Positions 42,959 to 51,825 of a stretch of 64,000 nucleotides of DNA are shown here, in pieces (positions within the stretch are counted from its first letter, which is position 1; each line of letters opens with the position of its first letter). Position numbers and translations under genes: made by a program. Origin of the DNA: Larkinella humicola (GTDB lineage: Bacteria; Bacteroidota; Bacteroidia; Cytophagales; Spirosomataceae); contig NZ_VTWS01000002.1 of the NCBI RefSeq assembly GCF_008727875.1, positions 124,001 through 188,000 on the forward strand. Reading direction: 5' to 3'. The notes under the pieces were generated by a model. It had not been told where the DNA came from, did no database searches, and saw only the letters and a list, made by a program, of their open reading frames with translations.

Positions 42959-44254
42959 ATGATACAGAATAGTAAAACGGCCATTGTCAACACCAATGTA
43001 TTTGACGGCAATGAAGTATTAGGGCAAAAAACCGTAGTATTTAAAAATGGCAAAATCATCAGTATTTCAAAAGAAGTGCCTTCTGACGCAGAAATTATTG
43101 ATGGAAACGGATGCACATTATTGCCCGGCTTAATTGATGCCCACGTTCACACTTCAGAAGACTCACTAAAAGAAGCGATACGATTTGGTATAACCACCGA
43201 ACTGGAAATGCAAGGTGGAATGACAAAAAAAGGTCGTGAATTACAACTCAAAAATAAAAGTATGATCGCTGATGTTCGCTCATCGGGTATGGCTTTGACT
43301 GCTCCCGGAGGACATCCCGATGAATTAATTCCTAAAGAAGATGGCATACCAGGCTTTATCTTGAAAAAGATGGAGAAAATGACGGAAGAAGAGAAAAAGG
43401 AGTTTATAGCTGCCTTCGCGGAAAGGGAAAACGAAGACGGGAATAAACCGGATGTTACAACCATAACCGGTGCGGTGCAGTTTGTGCAACAACAAATGGA
43501 AAATGGAGCAGATTACTTCAAAATAATGATTGAAGAAGGTACGGTAATGAATGCACCAGGTTTGCCGATGATAAAAACTGAAGTTTTAAAAGCAGCGGTT
43601 AACGAAGCTCACAAATTAGGCAAAATAGCCATAGCACATGTATTGACAGCAGAAGCTGCAAAAACAGCAATTGAAGTGGGTGTAGATGGTTTAGCCCATT
43701 TATTTATCGACCGACCAGACTGGACACCTGAGCTAATTAAGTCCATTGCTGATAAAGGTATTTTTGTGACGCCTTGTTTGGTATTAAATTCATCCATTAT
43801 CGGCAAATCAGCTTGCCATATAGCCCATGATGAACGGGTAGAAAGCAAATTAAATGAAGATTGGAAAATGACAATGTGCTCTTGTTTCAATACTTTTCCA
43901 TCAGGTAAAATGGAAGATAATTTCAATAATGTAAAAGACTTGCATGAAGCAGGCGTGGATATACTTGTTGGCACAGATGTATCAGTACCAATGGCCCATT
44001 TGGGTGGTCTGGCGCATGGTGTAAGTGTTCATCACGAAATGCAGTTATTAGTTGAAGCAGGCTTAACTCCAATTGAAGCTTTAAAGTCCGCAACATCAGT
44101 AATTGCAAGAAGATTTAGCTTGACTGACAGAGGACGCATTGCCGAAGGGTTGAGAGCTGATTTGGTATTGGTAAAAGGAAATCCAACAGAAAACATTTCG
44201 GACACATTATCAATTGTAGGAATTTGGAAAGAAGGAATCAGGATAAATAGCTAA
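42959..44254 (+). CDS. Amidohydrolase-family protein (imidazolonepropionase-like)
   Basis: This is a metal-dependent hydrolase of 431 residues. Metal motifs are DAHVHTSED near 62, a Lys in the DYFKIMIEEG segment that could be carboxylated, His in KIAIAHVLTAEA and DGLAHLFID, and Asp in ILVGTDVSVPM. The fold continues with a small composite beta domain at both ends (TAIVNTNVFDGNEVLGQKTVVFKNGKI; LRADLVLVKGNPTENI). It resembles imidazolonepropionase and prolidase-like amidohydrolases; the substrate is unknown. Its codons are strikingly AT-rich (many AAA, ATA, TTA, GAA) compared with every neighbour, which suggests recent acquisition. No signal peptide is present. Confidence 0.92.
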   Translation: MIQNSKTAIVNTNVFDGNEVLGQKTVVFKNGKIISISKEVPSDAEIIDGNGCTLLPGLIDAHVHTSEDSLKEAIRFGITTELEMQGGMTKKGRELQLKNKSMIADVRSSGMALTAPGGHPDELIPKEDGIPGFILKKMEKMTEEEKKEFIAAFAERENEDGNKPDVTTITGAVQFVQQQMENGADYFKIMIEEGTVMNAPGLPMIKTEVLKAAVNEAHKLGKIAIAHVLTAEAAKTAIEVGVDGLAHLFIDRPDWTPELIKSIADKGIFVTPCLVLNSSIIGKSACHIAHDERVESKLNEDWKMTMCSCFNTFPSGKMEDNFNNVKDLHEAGVDILVGTDVSVPMAHLGGLAHGVSVHHEMQLLVEAGLTPIEALKSATSVIARRFSLTDRGRIAEGLRADLVLVKGNPTENISDTLSIVGIWKEGIRINS

Positions 44255-44288
44255 GGGACATAAAGACTGATCAGTTTTCCAATCAAAA

Positions 44289-44350
44289 CCGGTTCCTGAG
44301 CGTTTAGGTCGACAGCGAAATCGCTGTCGACCTAAACGCTCAGGAACCGG
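44289..44350. repeat. Perfect 30-bp inverted repeat
   Basis: The arms 44289-44318 and 44321-44350 are perfectly complementary over 30 bases with only two unpaired bases in the centre. It lies between the convergent amidohydrolase and lipoprotein genes, 14 bases before the stop of the latter. The sequence is GC-moderate, unlike the AT-rich gene to its left. It should form a strong hairpin in RNA from either strand. Confidence 0.92.
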
Positions 44351-44363
44351 CCTCATCCGCCCT

Positions 44364-45320
44364 TTACTGCACAATCCGGGGAAACGTAACCGTGTACTCA
44401 AAAGGCGTGGAAAGGATCAATTGAGCGTTCAACAGGGTATACGTATCCTGCTTTGTAACATACCCGTCGCCATTGATCGCGTACTGATAATAAATATTGC
44501 TTAACAGACTATACGGGGCAAAGGCTTCCTGTTTTTTGCCCCGCGCCAGGTGTTTACTGTATTTGCCAAAAACCGTCACGTACGGATCGACCTGCAATTC
44601 CTCGGGGTTGAATGCATTCCGGTCATTCAGAATGGGGTCGCCAAAAGCCGTGTATTCAAACGTAGATTCACGGATTTTTACATTCTGGGCATTGTACTCC
44701 GTCGCCTTTGTTAAATCACCGGCAGCATTGTAGGCAAAGTCGATGCGTTTATTCGGATAATACGTGCCCTGAAAGTTACTCAAATCCATCCTCGCCAATT
44801 GGCCTTTGTCATTGTACGTGTAGAGGTGTTCTGTCTTGATAACTTCATCCCCCTGTTTGTAGTGCATATACTTCTCGGTGCTAACCAGATAACACTGGTC
44901 CGGGTAATTTTTGTAATAGGCCCCGGCGGGAGGAGTGGGTTCATACGTTTGCCCCCCGGCAGCCTGTGCTCTGTGGATATAATAGGTTGTTGCTACATCC
45001 AGCTTGTTGTCGTTATACTCCTTGGTAAACACCCGCCGGAACTCTCCTTCCTCGTAGGTATAGTCGATGTAATGGCCGGGGCTGAAGGTAACTTTCTTTA
45101 CCTTTCCATCCGCAGTATAAGCCAGCGTTTTGGTGCCGTGTTTTACCAAGGTGTATTTTTTGGACGCCACCACCAGAATTTCGTCGTCAAGGCCAACGGT
45201 TTGCGGAAGTTCGGTTGCGGGTTGAATGGGAGAAACCGGCGTTTCGCGCTCGCAGGATACCAACCCGGTCAACGCTGAAAAACAAAGAAAAAAGGTAAGT
45301 AGACTGATCGGTCGGTTCAT
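44364..45320 (-). CDS. Lipoprotein with YD-repeat-like body, function unknown
   Basis: This 318-residue lipoprotein has a signal peptide with lipobox LVSC and Cys24. The body alternates short beta strands with Tyr-rich turns: KTLAYTADGKVKKVTFSPGHYIDYTYEEGEF, LYTYNDKGQLARMDLSNF, DFAYNAAGDLTKATEYNAQN and STFEYTAFGDPILNDRN. This is the pattern of RHS/YD-type or DUF4595-like repeats in Bacteroidetes lipoproteins. It is probably exposed at the outer membrane, and no enzymatic motif is visible. A well-formed promoter precedes it. Confidence 0.85.
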   Translation of the reverse strand: MNRPISLLTFFLCFSALTGLVSCERETPVSPIQPATELPQTVGLDDEILVVASKKYTLVKHGTKTLAYTADGKVKKVTFSPGHYIDYTYEEGEFRRVFTKEYNDNKLDVATTYYIHRAQAAGGQTYEPTPPAGAYYKNYPDQCYLVSTEKYMHYKQGDEVIKTEHLYTYNDKGQLARMDLSNFQGTYYPNKRIDFAYNAAGDLTKATEYNAQNVKIRESTFEYTAFGDPILNDRNAFNPEELQVDPYVTVFGKYSKHLARGKKQEAFAPYSLLSNIYYQYAINGDGYVTKQDTYTLLNAQLILSTPFEYTVTFPRIVQ

Positions 45321-45363
45321 TCTGATTGGTTGTGTTGGTTGGTGTGTGACTGATTGAACTCAA

Positions 45364-45395
45364 CAAAGGTAGAACCACCCGATTCAGGCTTTCAA
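45364..45395 (-). promoter_or_regulatory. Putative promoter of the YD-like lipoprotein gene
   Basis: On the minus strand TTG (45395-45393) is separated by 21 bases from TACCTTTG (45371-45364), an exact -7 match. It lies 44 bases before the ATG at 45320. Confidence 0.6.
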
Positions 45396-45481
45396 CGGTA
45401 ACTCGCAGCGGGTAGTGAACGAGCCATACCGGGCCACGCAATCCGGATAACGGGCTTGGAAGCAACCGGTTTAAACGCCGG

Positions 45482-45500
45482 AAAACGGGCCTTCAGCCCG
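45482..45500 (-). terminator. Short terminator after the GntR gene
   Basis: A 5-bp GC stem (cgggc / gcccg) with a 5-base loop is followed on the minus strand by TTTT. It begins eight bases after the GntR stop codon. Confidence 0.5.
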
Positions 45501-45507
45501 CAATTTT

Positions 45508-46206
45508 TCAAGAGAGCAGCACAAAATGCGGTTCCAGGTGCTTCAGCATCCCACTGGCAAATTCGGCTGGCGTCCCGGTTTTCAGGATGTTAATCAGGTC
45601 CTGGTGCGTGACGGAACCAACGGCGTGAAACTGGTGGCTGGTTTCGTATTCGACTACGTATTCGAAAACCGGCATGAGCATCGTCTGAAACCGCTTGATG
45701 GTTTCATTCCCGGCCATTTCATACAAGGTGGAGTGAAATGCGATTTCGCACTCGACCTTTTCCGGTATGGAACTCACCTGACTTTCCCGCTTCACCACCT
45801 CCTGAAGTTTCTGAATGCCCTCTTCCGTTTTCCGGGCAAACAGCAAAGCTGCCTGGCCTACTTCCAGCACCAGCCGGAACTCAAAAATCTGCTTTCGGGT
45901 GTCGGCTCCCAGCATGTGCGGCTGCATCATGCGCTCCAGACCGCTCAGGATGTCGGGCTGAGCCAGGATCATCCCCCTCCGTTTTTTGGTTTCAATGATG
46001 CCCAGCATCCGAAACCGGCTTAGAGCCTCGCGAACCACATTCCGGCTGACACCCAGCGCTTCGGCGAGTTCAATTTCCTTCGGAATCGCGTCGCCGGGCT
46101 TGAAGGCTTTGTTGGCTATGTATTCACGAAGCCGCAGTTCAACCTGATCCGCCATGGAGGTTGAAATAATGGGCAACATCCCCAGCGAAGATTCTACTTT
46201 TTCCAT
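45508..46206 (-). CDS. GntR-family regulator of the FadR type (FCD domain)
   Basis: This 232-residue repressor has an N-terminal winged helix (about 18-82: LREYIANKAFKPGDAIPKEIELAEALGVSRNVVREALSRFRMLGIIETKKRRGMIL). An all-helical FCD ligand domain follows (about 95-225: FEFRLVLEVGQAALLFARKTEEGIQKL; CEIAFHSTLYEMAGNETIKRF), in which Asp/His residues often bind a metal and an organic acid. Regulators of this type frequently control sugar-acid genes, so the aldehyde dehydrogenase/FAH pair 3 kb away is a candidate target. This is inference only. Confidence 0.93.
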   Translation of the reverse strand: MEKVESSLGMLPIISTSMADQVELRLREYIANKAFKPGDAIPKEIELAEALGVSRNVVREALSRFRMLGIIETKKRRGMILAQPDILSGLERMMQPHMLGADTRKQIFEFRLVLEVGQAALLFARKTEEGIQKLQEVVKRESQVSSIPEKVECEIAFHSTLYEMAGNETIKRFQTMLMPVFEYVVEYETSHQFHAVGSVTHQDLINILKTGTPAEFASGMLKHLEPHFVLLS

Positions 46207-46262
46207 TTTTTACGCACGTGTTGGTGTGCCTTTTGAAAAACTAAGGTATTATAAAAAAAGAT

Positions 46263-46273
46263 ATGTAGTACAT
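46263..46273. promoter_or_regulatory. Possible FadR-type operator upstream of the GntR gene
   Basis: atgtagtacat contains the core GT-N3-AC with inverted symmetry, the core of FadR-subfamily sites, 57 bases upstream of the regulator's own ATG. The flanking bases differ from the TNGTNNNACNA form. The site could serve autoregulation or the divergent DUF1800 gene. Confidence 0.32.
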
Positions 46274-46416
46274 TCCAACAAGCTCGGGCGATCAGAAACT
46301 TTTACTATCTTCCCATAAAACCGCAATCAGCGGGTATGCTCTTTTGGTTTGTAACTAAAACAGCTAAACACTAAACTTCCGGTCGTTTGATTTGTCCAAA
46401 CCCGAAATAGGGATTT

Positions 46417-47853
46417 ATGAAGGAGCGAGTCAACAAGCAACATCTCTTCTGGCGGGCGGGTTTTGGTGCCACTCCGGCTCAACTGCGGGAAGCCGATCGC
46501 CAGCCGCTGCGGAAAGTAGTGAGCCAGTTGTTCACCAACAGCCGAGCATTTACACCCCTGCTGGTGGTAAGCGATGACCAGCCCGACAAAAAGGAGCTGA
46601 AAAACCGGTTCAAAGAAGGCCAGCTCAATCGGGAAATGCTGAAAGACCGCATCCGCGAAAACCGGGAAGCCATCCGCGATCTGAATGTGCTGTGGGTGGA
46701 ACAAATGGCCTCGGGCCGGGGTGCGTTGCGAGAAAAAATGGCGCTGTTCTGGCACGGTCATTTTGCCTGCCGCAACCAGAATAACGTCCGAATGGTGCAG
46801 CAGTATACGAACCTCATTCGCGAGCAGGCGCTGGGCAATTTCGGCGATTTGCTGATGGCGGTTTCAAAATCCCCGGCCATGCTGCAATTCCTGAACAACC
46901 AGCAAAATCGCAAGAACGCACCCAACGAAAATTTTGCCCGCGAGGTGATGGAATTGTTTACGCTGGGTCGCGCCAACTATACCGAACACGACATCAAAGA
47001 AGCGGCCCGGGCGTTCACCGGCTGGGGGTTCAACCCACAGGGTGAGTTTGTTTTTCGCCGGAATGTTCACGACGAGGGCGAAAAAACCGTGTTCGGAAAA
47101 ACCGGAAATTTCCAGGGCGACGACATCATCAAACTCCTGCTGGAACGAAAAGAAACCGCCACTTTCGTGACCACCAAACTTTATCGGTTTCTGGTTACCG
47201 ATGAAATCGCCACGGATTCGGCAGATCAGCAACGGATCAGTCAACTGGCCGACCAGTTTTACCGGAGCGGCTACGACACAGCCGGTTTGCTGGAGACGAT
47301 TTTCACGAGCGACTGGTTTTATGAGCCGAAACACATCGGGGGGCGCATCAAGTCCCCGGTGGAATTGCTGGCCGGAATGCAGCACAGTCTGGGAATCCAT
47401 TTTGAACAAAAACAGCCGATTTTATACGTTCAGCGTACGTTGGGGCAGGTTTTGCTTTACCCGCCGAACGTGGCGGGCTGGCCGGGCGGACGCAACTGGA
47501 TCGACAGTTCGAGCCTGCTGTTCCGGATGAAACTCCCCGATCTGGTACTGAAAGCCGGTGAAGTGACAATCAAACCCAAAGACGATGGTGACGTGAATAC
47601 GGCCCTGCTCGCCCGAAAAGTAAACCGCCTGTTTGCTGCTTCCATCGACTGGCCGACCTTCGAAAAAGCCTTCCAGAAAGGCAACGGGGAACACGTGCTG
47701 GACGAACTGGCTTTGTATTTTTTGCCGCAACCCCTGAGTCCTTCGCAGCGGACTTTACTCCTGACAAAAGTAAAAAAAGAAGCCCCCCGCAGCGAACAAA
47801 TCCGAACCCTAACAACCCTGCTGCTCTCCTTACCTGACTATCAATTGTGTTGA
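46417..47853 (+). CDS. DUF1800 family protein
   Basis: This 478-residue protein has the characteristic DUF1800 start (HLFWRAGFGATPAQLREADRQPLRKVVSQLF), the central block WHGHFACRNQNNVRMVQQYTNLIREQALGNFGDLLMAVSKSPAMLQFLNN and the PNENFAREVMELFTLGRANYTEHDIKEAARAFTGW block. LGQVLLYPPNVAGWPGGRNWIDSSSLLFRM is near the C-terminus. No signal peptide is evident. DUF1800 proteins are almost always encoded next to a DUF1501 protein, as here. The biochemical role is not established, and a link to extracellular polymer or sugar metabolism has been suggested only by context. Confidence 0.93.
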   Translation: MKERVNKQHLFWRAGFGATPAQLREADRQPLRKVVSQLFTNSRAFTPLLVVSDDQPDKKELKNRFKEGQLNREMLKDRIRENREAIRDLNVLWVEQMASGRGALREKMALFWHGHFACRNQNNVRMVQQYTNLIREQALGNFGDLLMAVSKSPAMLQFLNNQQNRKNAPNENFAREVMELFTLGRANYTEHDIKEAARAFTGWGFNPQGEFVFRRNVHDEGEKTVFGKTGNFQGDDIIKLLLERKETATFVTTKLYRFLVTDEIATDSADQQRISQLADQFYRSGYDTAGLLETIFTSDWFYEPKHIGGRIKSPVELLAGMQHSLGIHFEQKQPILYVQRTLGQVLLYPPNVAGWPGGRNWIDSSSLLFRMKLPDLVLKAGEVTIKPKDDGDVNTALLARKVNRLFAASIDWPTFEKAFQKGNGEHVLDELALYFLPQPLSPSQRTLLLTKVKKEAPRSEQIRTLTTLLLSLPDYQLC

Positions 47854-47865
47854 ATGACTACAAAT

Positions 47866-47960
47866 GGTTGGATGGTTAAATGGTTAAAAATTGCTTCCAA
47901 CCCAGCCAGCCAACCATTTTTAACCATCCAACCCATTCAACCATTAAAAAACCATCCAAC
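47866..47960. repeat. Inverted repeat of GGTTGGATGG words
   Basis: The left arm 47866-47885 pairs with 47912-47933 (all 20 bases matched, with two extra T on the right), and two more copies of 'aaccat(cc)aaccc' continue to 47960. It fills the gap between the DUF1800 and DUF1501 genes. The same word set recurs after the diacylglycerol-kinase-like gene at 59853-60072. Confidence 0.8.
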
Positions 47961-47962
47961 CC

Positions 47963-49186
47963 ATGCACCGTCGGAAATTTTTCAAACAGTCGGCCTTTGC
48001 CACAGTAGGAACCATGCTGATTCCCAGCTTCCTGAAAGCGTACGAAAGCAAGCATCTGGGATTGAACCAGCCTGTGGGCAAAACGCTGGTGATCGTTCAG
48101 TTGTCGGGCGGCAACGATGGGTTGAATACCGTCGTACCTTTCCGCAATGACATTTATTACCGCGAACGGCCAACGATTGCTATCGCGCCGGAAAAAGTGT
48201 TGAAACTGAACGACGAAATCGGTTTCAATCCGGCACTCGAAGCATTGAAAGGTCTTTACGATGACGGTTTGGTAACGGTGGTCAACAACGTCGGCTATCC
48301 GAACCCCGACCGTTCCCACTTTCGCTCGATGGACATCTGGCAAACCGCCAGCGATTCGGATAAATACCTGACAACGGGCTGGTTAGGACGCTATCTGGAT
48401 GCCAACTGCCAGGGGAACGATTGCATCGCGCACCGGGCGATCGAGGTGGATGATACGCTGAGTCTGGCTCTGAAAGGCCAGGATCTGAACGGTTTGGCAT
48501 TGCTCGACCCGAAGAAACTATACAACCAGACCCGCAGCGGTTTGGTAGCCGAGCTTTCCAACATAAAGCCCGCTGCGGAGGTAGTAGCCTCGCACCCGAA
48601 CGTTTCGTATTTGTATAAAACCCTGGCCGAGACCGCTTCGTCGGCTGAAGTTATTTACGACAAGTCGAAAGTTACCCACACGAAAACCGTTTACCCAGCA
48701 AGCGAGTTGGGCAACCGGCTAAAAACCGTCTCGGAACTGATTACGTCGGGCGTCAACACGAACGTCTATTACATTTCCATTTCGGGATTTGATACGCACA
48801 TCAATCAGCCGGGGCAGCAGGAACGGCTGTTGCGTCAGTATGCCGAAGCCGTAGCGGCTTTTACCAAAGACCTGAAAACCAACGGAAAGCTAAACGACGT
48901 GCTGTTGATGACCTTCTCGGAATTTGGTCGCCGGGTGAAGCAGAACGCCAGCAACGGCACCGACCACGGCACGGCCAACAACCTGTTTCTGATTGGCGGA
49001 GGACTCATCCCGGGCCGGGTTTTCAACGAAGCACCGAACCTGACGAATCTGGATGAAGGGGATTTGAAATATACCGTCGATTTCCGGAACATCTACGCAA
49101 CCTTGCTCCGCGACTGGCTGAAAGTCGATGATCAGGCGGTTTTGGGGCGGCAGTTTGAGACATTGAAAGTTGTTTCGCAGAGTTAA
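47963..49186 (+). CDS. DUF1501 family protein
   Basis: This 407-residue exported protein has a twin-arginine-like N-terminus (MHRRKFFKQSAFATVGTMLIPSFLKA). Family blocks follow: TLVIVQLSGGNDGLNTVVPFRNDIYYRERPT, HFRSMDIWQTAS, YYISISGFDTHINQPGQQERLLRQYAEAV and LMTFSEFGRRVKQNASNGTDHGTANNLFLIGGGL. These resemble the alkaline-phosphatase/sulfatase-like fold, with Asn/Asp/His in metal-ligand-like positions. It is the usual partner of DUF1800. The last six codons (KVVSQS) and the stop fall inside the left arm of a perfect inverted repeat, so the C-terminal residues are encoded by repeat DNA. Confidence 0.93.
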   Translation: MHRRKFFKQSAFATVGTMLIPSFLKAYESKHLGLNQPVGKTLVIVQLSGGNDGLNTVVPFRNDIYYRERPTIAIAPEKVLKLNDEIGFNPALEALKGLYDDGLVTVVNNVGYPNPDRSHFRSMDIWQTASDSDKYLTTGWLGRYLDANCQGNDCIAHRAIEVDDTLSLALKGQDLNGLALLDPKKLYNQTRSGLVAELSNIKPAAEVVASHPNVSYLYKTLAETASSAEVIYDKSKVTHTKTVYPASELGNRLKTVSELITSGVNTNVYYISISGFDTHINQPGQQERLLRQYAEAVAAFTKDLKTNGKLNDVLLMTFSEFGRRVKQNASNGTDHGTANNLFLIGGGLIPGRVFNEAPNLTNLDEGDLKYTVDFRNIYATLLRDWLKVDDQAVLGRQFETLKVVSQS

Positions 49187-49256
49187 GCGGAGGACATCAG
49201 AGGTACGCAGAGTTTTTTTCTCTGATGTCCTCCGCTTAACTCTGCGAAACAACTTT
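49166..49256. repeat. Perfect 37-bp inverted repeat overlapping a gene end
   Basis: The arms 49166-49202 and 49220-49256 are perfectly complementary over 37 bases with a 17-base loop. The left arm contains the last six codons and stop of the DUF1501 gene, and the right arm touches the last base of the dehydrogenase stop codon. The outer part has the consensus TTTCGCRGAGTTRAGCGGAG, shared with the element at 52527-52620; the inner part differs. Confidence 0.93.
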
Positions 49257-50782
49257 TATTTTTTCCACTCTCCATCCACCAACCGAAAGATCGCCAGCGG
49301 GTTATCGGCTTTCAGTGCATCAGGCAATAACGCATCCGGGAAGTTCTGGTAACAAACCGGACGTGCAAACCGCCGGATCGCGTTCGTACCCACCGAGGTC
49401 GAGCGAACGTCGGTGGTGGCGGGATAAGGGCCGCCGTGGTTCATGGCGTGGCTCACTTCTACCCCGGTCGGAAAACCGTTGATCAGCAAACGTCCCACTT
49501 TCTGCTCCAGAATTTCCAGTAAATCAGCGTATTCCAGCAATTCTTCGGGCGTTCCGTAGACCGTTGCCGTCAGGTGGCCTTCCAGCCCCTGCGCTACAGC
49601 CAGCATTTCTTCTTTTGTATCCGCCGTCACCAGCAGGCTGCTGGGGCCAAATACCTCTTCCGTTAGTTCCGGATTCTCCAGCAACACATCGGCGGTTGTT
49701 GATAGAAGCGTCGGCTGGGCAGCCGCAAAACCATCGACTACGGTTTCGGATTTACTGGCGATGAGAACCCGCGAAAACGAGTTCAGCTTTTCGATGCCGG
49801 CCGTATATGCCTGATAAATTCCTTTCGTCAGCATCGGCGTCGGCTGCGTCTGCGACATCGCCAACCGGGCCTGACTCACAAAGGCATCTCCCCCATCCGA
49901 TTGTTTGACAATGGCCAAACCGGGATTGGTACAGAACTGCCCGACCCCCAGCGTAACCGAATCGACGTAGGCTTTTGCCAGATCCAAACCTTTCTGTTTC
50001 AGAATGGCGGGCAGGAAAAATACCGGATTCGTACTGCCCATTTCGGAATAAACCGGAATGGGTTCCGGACGGCGGACGGCGGCATCATAAATCGCTTTTC
50101 CACCCCGAAACGAACCCGTAAACCCAATGGCTTTGATCTGCGGGTGCAACACAATGGCCATTCCCACGTCGATACCCGTACCCTGAACCATCTGAAAAAC
50201 GCCTTCCGGCAATCCGCTGGCTTCTACCGCTTTCCGAATGGCCTGACCCACCAGTTCCGAGGTGCCGGGGTGTGCCGGATGGGCCTTCACAACCACCGGA
50301 CAACCGGACGCCAGGGCCGAGGTGGTGTCGCCACCCGCCACCGAAAACGCCAGCGGAAAGTTGCTCGCGCCAAAAATACCGACCGGTCCGAGCGGGATCA
50401 GCATCTGCCGCAAGTCGGGCCGGGGCAGCGGTTGACGGTCGGGCAGGGCGGTATCGATGCGGGCATCCACCCACGAGCCTTCGCGGAGATACTGCGCAAA
50501 CAACCGCAACTGGCCGGTGGTCCGACCGCGTTCGCCCGTCAGGCGGGGCAGCGGCAGGGCGGTTTCAAGATTGGCGCGTTCGAGCAGTTCCGGCCCCAGG
50601 GCCATGATTTCGTCGGCAATGCGTTCCAGAAACTGCGCTTTGGCTTCGCCGGAGAGTTTGCGATAAACCGGGAACGCTGCGGCTGCTAATTGGCAGGCCT
50701 GGTCAACTTCCTGACTCGTGGATTCACTGAAGGCCCCGTCTAGTGCTTCGCCGGTGGCCGGATTAATGGCTTGAAAAGTCAT
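49256..50782 (-). CDS. Alpha-ketoglutarate semialdehyde (2,5-dioxovalerate) dehydrogenase
   Basis: This is an NAD(P)-dependent aldehyde dehydrogenase of 508 residues. Catalytic residues are Asn141 (GASNFPLAF), Lys166 (VVVKAHPAHPGTS), Glu247 (YSEMGSTNP) and Cys284 (GVGQFCTNPG). The HPAHPGTSE and EMGSTNPVFFLP segments are typical of dioxovalerate dehydrogenases rather than generic ALDH. It would oxidise the semialdehyde at the end of non-phosphorylating pentose or hexuronic acid routes to 2-oxoglutarate. Its start is four bases after the stop of the FAH-family gene, so the two form an operon. Confidence 0.92.
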   Translation of the reverse strand: MTFQAINPATGEALDGAFSESTSQEVDQACQLAAAAFPVYRKLSGEAKAQFLERIADEIMALGPELLERANLETALPLPRLTGERGRTTGQLRLFAQYLREGSWVDARIDTALPDRQPLPRPDLRQMLIPLGPVGIFGASNFPLAFSVAGGDTTSALASGCPVVVKAHPAHPGTSELVGQAIRKAVEASGLPEGVFQMVQGTGIDVGMAIVLHPQIKAIGFTGSFRGGKAIYDAAVRRPEPIPVYSEMGSTNPVFFLPAILKQKGLDLAKAYVDSVTLGVGQFCTNPGLAIVKQSDGGDAFVSQARLAMSQTQPTPMLTKGIYQAYTAGIEKLNSFSRVLIASKSETVVDGFAAAQPTLLSTTADVLLENPELTEEVFGPSSLLVTADTKEEMLAVAQGLEGHLTATVYGTPEELLEYADLLEILEQKVGRLLINGFPTGVEVSHAMNHGGPYPATTDVRSTSVGTNAIRRFARPVCYQNFPDALLPDALKADNPLAIFRLVDGEWKK

Positions 50783-50786
50783 GCTG

Positions 50787-51641
50787 CTAATTTTGTACCG
50801 TATTTACTAACGTACCGATTCCTTCAATGGTAATGTGGACTTCGTCACCCACCGCCAGCGTAAAATCATCGCCGGGAACAATGCCGGTGCCAGTCATTAA
50901 ATAACACCCGTGCGGAAAAGTAGTTTCACGAAACAGGAACGAAACCAGTTCCGTGTGCTGGCGTTTCATGCGGTTGATGGCAATACTTTCGTCAAAAACC
51001 GCCTTTCCGTCGCGCCGGATTTCGATTTTGATCATGGTTTCGGGCGAAATTGGAGCCTCCGGAACGTAGAGACACGGTCCGATGGCAGCCGCGCCGTCGT
51101 AGGTTTTGGCCTGGGGCAGATACAGCGGATTTTCGCCCTCGATGCTCCGCGAACTCATGTCGTTGCCAACCGTGTAGCCCACGATTTTCCCGTTCGAAGT
51201 GATGAAAAGCGTCAGTTCCGGCTCCGGCACGTTCCAGGTTGAGTCTTTCCGAATGCGAACCGCATCGCCCGACCCAACCGCTCGCGCGGCTGTTGATTTG
51301 AAGAATAATTCGGGCCGCTCGGCATCGTAAACCCGTTCGTAAAAATCACCGCCCCCGGCATCTTTCGACTCTTCCATGCGGGCATTGCGGCTTTTGAGGT
51401 AGGTTACGCCCGACGCCCAGATTTCCTGCTGGTTGATCGGCGGTAACAATTGGGTTTCGGTCCAGACACGGTATTCGTCGGAAGCGGTCGTGGAAGGGAT
51501 CTCCTGCTGAAGAAATTGGAACAGGTCGTCCTGGTTAACGAGGTAATCCCAGTCGTCGCTCGGCGCGCGGTGAAAGCGGGATGGTCCGTCGGTGCGGTTA
51601 TCTTCAACTACGATGCCCTGGCGGGTGCGGTATAGTTTCAT
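50787..51641 (-). CDS. Fumarylacetoacetate hydrolase-family enzyme (sugar-acid dehydratase-like)
   Basis: This 284-residue FAH-fold protein has the metal triad Glu140, Glu142 and Asp161 ([36 protein letters not shown]) and the N-terminal [14 protein letters not shown]. Together with the adjacent dioxovalerate dehydrogenase, this points to a 2-dehydro-3-deoxy-pentonate or hexuronate dehydratase that yields the semialdehyde substrate. Assignment to one sugar acid is not possible, because the upstream lactonase and dehydrogenase genes are not next to it (an SMP-30 lactonase is 12 kb away). It is the first gene of the pair. Confidence 0.88.
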   Translation of the reverse strand: MKLYRTRQGIVVEDNRTDGPSRFHRAPSDDWDYLVNQDDLFQFLQQEIPSTTASDEYRVWTETQLLPPINQQEIWASGVTYLKSRNARMEESKDAGGGDFYERVYDAERPELFFKSTAARAVGSGDAVRIRKDSTWNVPEPELTLFITSNGKIVGYTVGNDMSSRSIEGENPLYLPQAKTYDGAAAIGPCLYVPEAPISPETMIKIEIRRDGKAVFDESIAINRMKRQHTELVSFLFRETTFPHGCYLMTGTGIVPGDDFTLAVGDEVHITIEGIGTLVNTVQN

Positions 51642-51825
51642 GAAGGATCAAGGAATTGAGTGTTGACTTAAAGACCGCAAAAATGGACATTTTTACGGAG
51701 GATTTTAAGAAATTTCGAATGGAAAATCGCGCAAAAGGCATTAATTTAGGATGGAATTAGCAGCGCTCAACCGGTCCTTCTCTCCTTCCACACCCAGTAC
51801 CGGCTGAGAACTTTTTACTGAAAAA

